Positions 58,521 through 64,000 of a DNA stretch of 64,000 bases are shown here, one piece after another. This DNA is from Nocardia aurantiaca (GTDB lineage Bacteria; Actinomycetota; Actinomycetes; Mycobacteriales; Mycobacteriaceae). A program made the position numbers and the translations under genes. Position 1 is the stretch's first letter. Each line of letters starts with the position of its first letter. The stretch lies in NCBI RefSeq assembly GCF_009708175.1, contig NZ_WMBB01000009.1, positions 248,001-312,000 of the forward strand. The letters run 5' to 3'. The notes under the pieces are model-generated. The model was given only the letters and a program-made list of their open reading frames with translations. It made no database searches and was not told the DNA's origin.

Positions 58521-59294
58521 GTGTACGCGAACGAGGTCGCCACCATGCCGGAACCGATCGTCGCGGTGATCGCGGAGGACGCGATCGCTGTGGAAGAGGA
58601 GCGGCGAGTTCGCCGCGAGATCACCCGAGTGCTTCGCCGCCACGGCTCGGCGGACGCCGCGCGCGTGCGCCTGACACGCGGATCCCGCTCGGACGGCACC
58701 ACGCTCACGCAGGTCAACACGTGCGTCGCCGGGACGCCGGTGCGCTGTCAGATCGACGGTCCGGACGGACTCGCTGTGCGCTCGGCCGCCGAACGTCTCG
58801 ATGGTCAGTTGGATCGCTTGCGGACCCAGGCCGCGCCCCGCTGGGCGCCCGATGCGTCGCGGCCGCCGCTGATCACGGTCGGCGAGGAACGGCCGATCGT
58901 TCGGCGCAAGGTCTGCGTGCCGCGCCTGTGCGATCCGGCGACCGCCGTCGCCGCCATGGATGCGCTGGACTATGACGCCCATCTCTTCACCGACCTCGAC
59001 ACCGGCGAGGAGGCCATCGTGTATTGGGCCGGGCCCCTGGGTGTTCGGATGGCGCGCCAGCGTCGGCTGTGCCCGCCCCGCGAGTTCGAACAGCTGCCTC
59101 TGACGATCAATCCCCATCCGACGCGCATCCTCACCGAATCGGCGGCGGTCCACCGTCTGTGCGACTACGGCCTGCCGTTCCTCTTCTACACCGACGCCGA
59201 GGACGGCCGCGGTCGCCTGCTGTACCGCCGCTACGACGGCGATCTCGGCTTGGTCATCGCCACGTCGGTGCCCCCGGTCACCGACGTGGCCTGA
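58521..59294 (+). CDS. Ribosome hibernation factor (RafH/HPF-like)
   Basis: The protein has 257 residues. The N-terminal 100 form a degenerate S30AE fold (RRVRREITRVLRRHGSADAA, GTTLTQVNTCVAGTPVRCQI). Two C-terminal HPF-type dimer domains follow (RKVCVPRLCDPATAVAAMDA with YDAHLFTDLDTGEEAIVYWA, and INPHPTRILTESAAVHRLCD with FYTDAEDGRGRLLYRRYDG). Mycobacterial RafH has this form and is DosR-induced. GTG 58521 has AGGAGG 9 bases upstream; ATG 58545 has a weaker site. Confidence 0.87.
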   Translation: MYANEVATMPEPIVAVIAEDAIAVEEERRVRREITRVLRRHGSADAARVRLTRGSRSDGTTLTQVNTCVAGTPVRCQIDGPDGLAVRSAAERLDGQLDRLRTQAAPRWAPDASRPPLITVGEERPIVRRKVCVPRLCDPATAVAAMDALDYDAHLFTDLDTGEEAIVYWAGPLGVRMARQRRLCPPREFEQLPLTINPHPTRILTESAAVHRLCDYGLPFLFYTDAEDGRGRLLYRRYDGDLGLVIATSVPPVTDVA

Positions 59295-59302
59295 TCCCGA
59301 CC

Positions 59303-59480
59303 GTGGGAGCGGTACTCGGCGATCTGCTGCCGCTGGCGGTCGGTATGGCCATCTCGCCGATCCCGATCACGCGGGCATCCTGAAGTTGTTGTCGGCCAAC
59401 GCGGGCCGGGTCGGCCCCGGCTTCGCCCTCGGCTCTTTGATCGGCGTCGTGGTGGTCGCCGATGCGGCGGTGCCGCGGTC
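59303..59480 (+). pseudogene. Remnant of a GAP/Sap-type membrane protein gene
   Basis: VGAVLGDLLPLAVGMAISPI followed by PITRAS and a stop, then in another frame GILKLLSANAGRVGPGFALG and SLIGVVVVADA. Together they resemble the first two membrane helices of GAP-family (Sap-like) membrane proteins. There is a frameshift near 59375 and no further helices. It starts 9 bases after the hibernation factor. Confidence 0.55.
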
Positions 59481-59655
59481 GGGCGCTTCAGACGGCCGCG
59501 GGAACGGGCAGCCGTCGGCGACGGTGCCCTGGCGCGCGTGTGATGACGGCCGTACCGCTGATCGTGGGCGCGACCATCACCGGCTCGGTCCAGCGGCCCG
59601 AATCCGCCGGGGCGGGAACGTATCCGACGAACCGGCCCCGGTTCGAGGTGACGCC

Positions 59656-60600
59656 TCACGCCCCGGACAGCGGCTGGGCGCCCGCTGCCGTGGCCGCGGG
59701 ATCGGACGCGGTGGCCTCGGATCCGGAGATGAAGGCGTCGGTCCAGCTCACGGTCAGCTGCTGGAGGGCTGCGACATTCGCGGATCGTGGAAAGCCGCAG
59801 GCTAGTTCGCCGACGGCGTCGGAACTCGGCCCCTCGGCGTCGGTGTGGACGCCGGAGGGCAGCCTGACGCCCACGAACGGTCGGTGGAGCAGGGTCTGGA
59901 GCGTGTTCGTACCCCCGGCGAAGTTGTTGCACAGGCCCGGCGGTCCGGAGACGGTCAGGATCGGCAGGCCGGTGGGGTCGAGGTCGGTCAGGGCGGTGTC
60001 GGTGTTGTTGCCGAGGAAGGACTTCACGGGGTCGAGGAGTACCAGGCCGCGCAGGTCGCGCCAGGTGTCTGGATGGGCGGTACGGAGTCGGTGGGCCACG
60101 TATTCGACGGCCTCGGCTCCGGCCGAGTGGCCTATGAAGACGAGCTGTCGCGGCAACGGGGGCGCGTCGCGGCCGGCGGCGGCCGCCGCGGTGGCGAGGC
60201 TGCGCGCCAGTGCGCCGATGGGATCGACCGCGGTGGTGAACAATTCGGCCACGTTGTCGAGGAACCGGGTGTTGTCACCCAGGTTCTGCAAGGTGCAGCC
60301 CGCGAGATCGACGAAGGGCAGGCTCGGGGCGAAAACGAGATAGCCTGCGTTCGAAAGGGTTTCGGCCAGGGATGCGACGTTCGCGTTGGTGCGGGCGAAT
60401 CCGTGTTGCAGCCAGACCAGTCCGCGGGGCATGCCCTCGGGCAGGTACCAGTCGGCACTCCGATGCAGGCTCGCGGTGGCGCACCGCAGATCGATCTCTC
60501 CTGGCAGCCGGGTGGCGGTAGCGGTGGCCGGGGTGATGGCGATGACCGTGGCGGCGCACAGGGCGGCGAAGGCGATCGGGGCCGAACGACGGAAGGGCAT
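59656..60600 (-). CDS. Secreted alpha/beta hydrolase
   Basis: The protein has 314 residues. MPFRRSAPIAFAALCAATVI with ATATRLP is a signal peptide. The fold shows GLVWLQHGFARTNANVASLA near 60, the nucleophile elbow VFIGHSAGAEAVEY near 155, and later LDPVKSF. Catalytic Ser is in GHSAG. It resembles exported lipase/esterase-like or chlorophyllase-like hydrolases; substrate unknown. It is upstream-spaced from the TetR gene on the same strand and may be its target. Confidence 0.87.
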   Translation of the reverse strand: MPFRRSAPIAFAALCAATVIAITPATATATRLPGEIDLRCATASLHRSADWYLPEGMPRGLVWLQHGFARTNANVASLAETLSNAGYLVFAPSLPFVDLAGCTLQNLGDNTRFLDNVAELFTTAVDPIGALARSLATAAAAAGRDAPPLPRQLVFIGHSAGAEAVEYVAHRLRTAHPDTWRDLRGLVLLDPVKSFLGNNTDTALTDLDPTGLPILTVSGPPGLCNNFAGGTNTLQTLLHRPFVGVRLPSGVHTDAEGPSSDAVGELACGFPRSANVAALQQLTVSWTDAFISGSEATASDPAATAAGAQPLSGA

Positions 60601-60627
60601 GACGACTCCAGGCTGATCCAGGCGATA

Positions 60628-61854
60628 TCAGTGTGCGCCGCGGCCGAAGAGGACGGCTTCCATGAGCCGGATCACCCACTGCCGCGGATAGATTCGCTCG
60701 TTGTCGCCGAAGACGCGACCGTAGTCGACTACCAGCCCGAGGGCGGCGTGGACCAGAATGTGGCCCTCGGCCGGGGTGAGTTCGGTGCGCACCCGGGCCA
60801 GCAGGGTCGCCCACTCGGCGACGACGAGGCGTTGCACGACACGAAGTGTCGCGCGCTCGTGGTCGGGGACGTGGCCGAATTCGGCGAAGTAGACGAAGAT
60901 CAGTTCGGGTTCGTCGAATGCCCCCGTCACGTACATGTCGATGAGCTTGGCGAGTGCCTCGGCGGGACCGGAGGATTCGGCGAGAGTGGGACCGATCACC
61001 GCTGACATGCGGTCGGCGGCACGGCGGAAGGCCGCATTGAGCAGGTCGCTCTTGCCGCGGTAGTAGCGGTACACCGTCGAGGCCGAGGGCAGGCCCGCGG
61101 CGTTGGCGATGTCCTCGACCGCGACATTCGGGTACCCGTGCTCGTAGAACAGTCGAATCGCCTGTTGCAGTAGCTGTTCGTGTGTGAGGGTCGGCGGCAC
61201 CTCCACCGCGGGCGGCGCCGCGGGTGGCAGTTCGAGCGTCGGCAGGTCGCACTCCACCAGCGCCCAGCACGCCGAATTCAGCAAGCCGGTGAGGGCTTTC
61301 GCACCGAGCGTGATGCGATGGTCACCCAGGCAGCTCACCGTGCTGAGGAGCCCGACGGCGCGCACCCGCCGCTCATGGTCCGACAGCTCCGGGCGGACCT
61401 TGCCCAGCAGGCCGCCGATCACGGTGATGGCGGTGGCGAAATGCCGGTCCACCGTCTGCTTGTCGTCGGACTCGAGGTACCGGGATTCCCAGCGCGCCAG
61501 CCCGACCGTTGTCCGATTGGCGATGGTGCCCGTGATGATCCCGTCGATGGCGTGGCCGAGCCGTCGGCGGTCGGGCCAGGTCGCGGCCTCCGGTGGCAGG
61601 CTCACGGCGGCCACGGTCAGCTCGCCCAGACGCAGTAGCTCGCCAGCGAACAGCGCGTACTTGCTCGGGTAATGCCGGTAGAGCGCCGTGGAGGAGATGC
61701 CGAGCCGGGCCGCGATGTCTTCCATACTGACCCGGTGATAACCGAGCGCGGCGAACTCGGCGGCCGACACCGCGGCGATCTGGGCTCGCCGGTTCTTGGG
61801 GCGTCGGCGTACCGCCCGCGCATCCGGTTCGGGGGCGGGCATGACGGAGCTCAC
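60628..61854 (-). CDS. Double TetR-domain regulator
   Basis: The protein has 408 residues and two complete TetR helix-turn-helix units: SAAEFAALGYHRVSMEDIAA with LGISSTALYRHYPSKYALFA (about 20-65), and AIRLFYEHGYPNVAVEDIAN with TVYRYYRGKSDLLNAAF (about 225-275). Such fused TetR-TetR proteins end actinobacterial mce operons. The GTG start overlaps the stop of the Mce-associated protein (GTGA), so it is translated with the operon and may repress it. It could bind DNA as a pseudo-dimer. Confidence 0.88.
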   Translation of the reverse strand: MSSVMPAPEPDARAVRRRPKNRRAQIAAVSAAEFAALGYHRVSMEDIAARLGISSTALYRHYPSKYALFAGELLRLGELTVAAVSLPPEAATWPDRRRLGHAIDGIITGTIANRTTVGLARWESRYLESDDKQTVDRHFATAITVIGGLLGKVRPELSDHERRVRAVGLLSTVSCLGDHRITLGAKALTGLLNSACWALVECDLPTLELPPAAPPAVEVPPTLTHEQLLQQAIRLFYEHGYPNVAVEDIANAAGLPSASTVYRYYRGKSDLLNAAFRRAADRMSAVIGPTLAESSGPAEALAKLIDMYVTGAFDEPELIFVYFAEFGHVPDHERATLRVVQRLVVAEWATLLARVRTELTPAEGHILVHAALGLVVDYGRVFGDNERIYPRQWVIRLMEAVLFGRGAH

Positions 61855-62591
61855 TGCTGCGGCTGCTGCGCCAGTGGCGAATTCACCTTGTTCACCAACC
61901 ACCGGTCGCCGGAGCGCTCCAGCCGCATGACCATGGACAGCTGACCGGGCGCGGGCTTGCCCTGGGTGCCCAGGCTGGTGATGGTCTGCCCGATCACCAC
62001 GATGGCCTCGGCGGAGTCCCGGTCGGCATTGCGGATCGCGCACTGCACATCGGTGGCCTTGGAGACCACTTGGCCCTGGGTGAGGACATCGCGCAGATCC
62101 TTGCTGGTGGAGTCGAATTGCTTGCGCCAATCACCGGTCGCGCCGTCGAGCACGGCGGTGAAGTAGGCATCGAGGTTCTTGGCGTCGTAGGAGGCCAGCG
62201 CCGGCGCGTACTTGCAGGCCGCGGTCTGGGCCTGTTCCCGGGCGGTGAGCAGCTCCTTGTCGCGAGCGTCGTGCTGGGAAAAGACGATGCTCGACCCGAT
62301 CGACGCCGCGAGCGCGAGCGCCACCGCGGCCCGCGCCGCGATCCGGCCGCGTTTGCCCAGATCGGGAATCGATACCTGTGAGAGACGCGACTTCATTGCG
62401 CGCGCAGTGACTTTCGTACGCTCGGCGGTCGGTGAGGTGGCGCTGGTCCGGTCGTCGGCTGCCGCAGCATCGGCGTTGGCCGCCGTGTCCACCTCGGCGT
62501 CGATGAACTCGGTTCCGATCGTCCCGGTCGTCGCGGCGTTCGTCTCTTCGAGGGCCTCGGCCGCGTCCTGCTGGATCATGCTGTCGCTCAT
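61851..62591 (-). CDS. Mce-associated membrane protein (Mas)
   Basis: The protein has 246 residues. An acidic, Ala-rich N-terminus is followed by a membrane helix (IAARAAVALALAASIGSSIV) and a C-terminal domain of the VirB8/NTF2-like type (YAPALASYDAKNLDAYFTAV, DWRKQFDSTSKDLRDVLTQG, LVNKVNSPL). Mas proteins stabilise the Mce lipid-transport complex. It follows mceF by 11 bases. Confidence 0.88.
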   Translation of the reverse strand: MSDSMIQQDAAEALEETNAATTGTIGTEFIDAEVDTAANADAAAADDRTSATSPTAERTKVTARAMKSRLSQVSIPDLGKRGRIAARAAVALALAASIGSSIVFSQHDARDKELLTAREQAQTAACKYAPALASYDAKNLDAYFTAVLDGATGDWRKQFDSTSKDLRDVLTQGQVVSKATDVQCAIRNADRDSAEAIVVIGQTITSLGTQGKPAPGQLSMVMRLERSGDRWLVNKVNSPLAQQPQQ

Positions 62592-62602
62592 GGGAAGTCT
62601 TC

Positions 62603-63778
62603 CTATCGGGGGATGGGCTGGGACATTTCGTTGCCGGAGACCCCCGGCGGTTCGGTCGCCCCGTTGTCGGGCACGTCGGGCCTGGGCGCATCGGCCGAGC
62701 CGCGGATCTGCAGTGCTGGATTGGCGGTGACGCAGTAGTTGTAGAGCCGCACCCGGGTATCGGTCTGGATGTCGGTAGGCACCACCGGGATGGTCTCGTA
62801 GTCGCAGCTGGGCCGCGGCCACGGATCGACGAGCGTGTTGTATGCCCCGTCGTGGGCCGGCACTCCGAGCGCCTCCGTACCCACCCGCAGGGCGGGGAAG
62901 AGCGCGGCAATGGCCGGGGCGCGCAGTGTGGCGGCCTTGGTGATGGATACGAAGTTCGTCACCAGATTGGTGATGGGGTCCTGGGTTTCGGAGATGAACC
63001 CGTTGAGGGTGGCCAGTTGGCCGGGTCCCTGCTGGAGCAGTGTGCGCAGTTCTTGGTCGGCCGAGGCGAACTGGTCGAACAGCACGCTGCCCGCCTTGGT
63101 CAGGGTGCCCAGATCGGGCTGGGCGTGCTGGGTGGTGCCGGCGATGACCTCGAGGTTCTCGATGAGCCGGCGGGTCTGCGGAAGCAGATCGTCGAGGCCC
63201 GACATGGCCCGGCTGATGCCGGAGATCATGTTGCGCAGCCGATCCGGGCCGCCCGCCAGGGCCTTGTCCAGCTCATCGATGATCGTGGTGAGTCGGTCCG
63301 GGTTCATGCCGCCGATAAGATCGCTCAGGTTGCTGAACACCGACTGGATCGGTACCGGCACGCTGGTGCGCGCCCGCTCGACCAGCGATCCGTCACGCAG
63401 GTAGGGCCCGGTGTCGGAGTCGGGCCGGAAGTCCAGATACTGCTCCCCGGCGGCCGACAGCCGCCCCACCGCGACGACGCCGCCGACGGGAATCCGTGCG
63501 CTGTTGTCGATTTCGGCGACCGCGGCCACTCCGTCTCCGGCCACACGCACATCGGTGACCTTGCCGACCCGGCTGCCTCGGAAGGTGACGTCATTGCCGG
63601 GCAGCAGCCCGCCCGAGGTCGCCAGCTCGACCGTCACCGAGTAGGTGTGCGGAATCGGGTTGAACCGCAGCACATACCCGCCGATGTAGCCCGACCCGAG
63701 GACCAGCACCACGATCAACCCGATATTGGCGATGGCGATGCGATGCCGCACCACCCAGTGCCACAGTGGCGGATTCAT
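62603..63778 (-). CDS. MCE family protein, probable MceF
   Basis: The protein has 391 residues. One N-terminal helix (IANIGLIVVLVLGSGYIGGY) precedes the MCE/MlaD domain (VELATSGGLLPGNDVTFRGS, RVGKVTDVRV) and a long helical region. It is last of the mce series, so most likely MceF. Mce complexes import lipids such as sterols or mycolic acids across the envelope. It overlaps the preceding gene by ATGA. Confidence 0.9.
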   Translation of the reverse strand: MNPPLWHWVVRHRIAIANIGLIVVLVLGSGYIGGYVLRFNPIPHTYSVTVELATSGGLLPGNDVTFRGSRVGKVTDVRVAGDGVAAVAEIDNSARIPVGGVVAVGRLSAAGEQYLDFRPDSDTGPYLRDGSLVERARTSVPVPIQSVFSNLSDLIGGMNPDRLTTIIDELDKALAGGPDRLRNMISGISRAMSGLDDLLPQTRRLIENLEVIAGTTQHAQPDLGTLTKAGSVLFDQFASADQELRTLLQQGPGQLATLNGFISETQDPITNLVTNFVSITKAATLRAPAIAALFPALRVGTEALGVPAHDGAYNTLVDPWPRPSCDYETIPVVPTDIQTDTRVRLYNYCVTANPALQIRGSADAPRPDVPDNGATEPPGVSGNEMSQPIPR

Positions 63779-64000
63779 CGATCGCCTCCCTGCTGCGATT
63801 GCTCGGGCTGCGGGTCCGGTTGCCGCGGCGGGCTGGTGAGTCGGCCGAACACCTTCTCCAGCACCTGCGTCAGGCTGCCGATGAACTGCCCGGCATCGCC
63901 GAGTTCCGGCCATCGGCTACCGCTGGGGTCGGTGAGCGCGCCCACACTCAGATACGACACGGTCGCCGCCACGGCCAGCGCGGGCCCACGCAGGCTGGCC
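63775..64000 (-). CDS. MCE family protein, C-terminal end (probable MceE; runs off the window)
   Basis: Only the last 74 residues are seen: AVAATVSYLSVGALTDPSGS, RWPELGDAGQFIGSLTQVLE, then a Pro/Gln-rich tail to GDR. Position before mceF suggests the MceE lipoprotein, or MceD if the order differs. The start lies outside the window. Its stop overlaps the mceF ATG. Confidence 0.75.
   Translation of the reverse strand, partial: ASLRGPALAVAATVSYLSVGALTDPSGSRWPELGDAGQFIGSLTQVLEKVFGRLTSPPRQPDPQPEQSQQGGDR

Overview
The window is high-GC DNA from an actinobacterium of the mycolic-acid group. Nocardia is the best guess. The reasons are an mce operon at the right edge, a wax-ester synthase/DGAT enzyme, several TetR regulators, a CtpI-type P-type ATPase, GTG starts without ribosome-binding sites, and a set of genes preceded by DosR-type dormancy boxes. 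No rRNA, tRNA, CRISPR array, insertion sequence or phage gene was recognised.

Layout. 1-10.6 kb: the 5' part of a lycopene cyclase gene, a Pro/Gln-rich membrane protein, an SDR, then a probable acyl-activation operon (TetR, acyl-CoA ligase, single-chain acyl-CoA carboxylase) behind a perfect palindrome, an NTF2-like protein and an epimerase. 10.6-20.7 kb: small proteins, an oxidase/methyltransferase/CDGSH trio and a 1573-residue P-type ATPase. 21-28.5 kb: a cytochrome b561-sulfite oxidase fusion, a ferredoxin/Fe-S regulator/membrane protein operon, a UdgB-type DNA glycosylase, cupin proteins and a PadR regulator. 28.5-29.9 kb is a decaying patch with three broken genes and one clear deletion join. 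31.7-36.7 kb: a complete group 3b-like [NiFe]-hydrogenase operon on the minus strand. 38-47 kb: a WS/DGAT gene followed by a light-response cluster (photolyase, FAD oxidoreductase, truncated DUF1365 gene, two MerR/B12-domain regulators, TIGR01777 epimerase). 47.6-59.3 kb: a SulP transporter, a small Cys-rich protein and AhpD-like pair behind two CsoR/CstR-type palindromes, a DosS-like histidine kinase and a dormancy set (PPOX protein, universal stress protein, acyl-ACP desaturase, Acg-type nitroreductase, ribosome hibernation factor). 59.6-64 kb: a secreted hydrolase, a double-TetR regulator and the 3' end of an mce operon.

How it works together. At least three good DosR-type boxes (54006, 57241, 58424) and three weaker ones (36806, 38017, 54916) lie before genes that fit a hypoxia/dormancy regulon, and a DosS-like sensor sits among them. 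No DosR response regulator is in the window. Separately, the photolyase promoter and the FAD-oxidoreductase operon promoter share tandem 11-bp direct repeats, the spacing known for B12-dependent CarH/LitR photoreceptors, and two CarH-like proteins are encoded beside them. These proteins carry Gln where the CarH light-sensing motif has Trp. This light-response unit and the Cys-rich mini-protein family are the most interesting parts.
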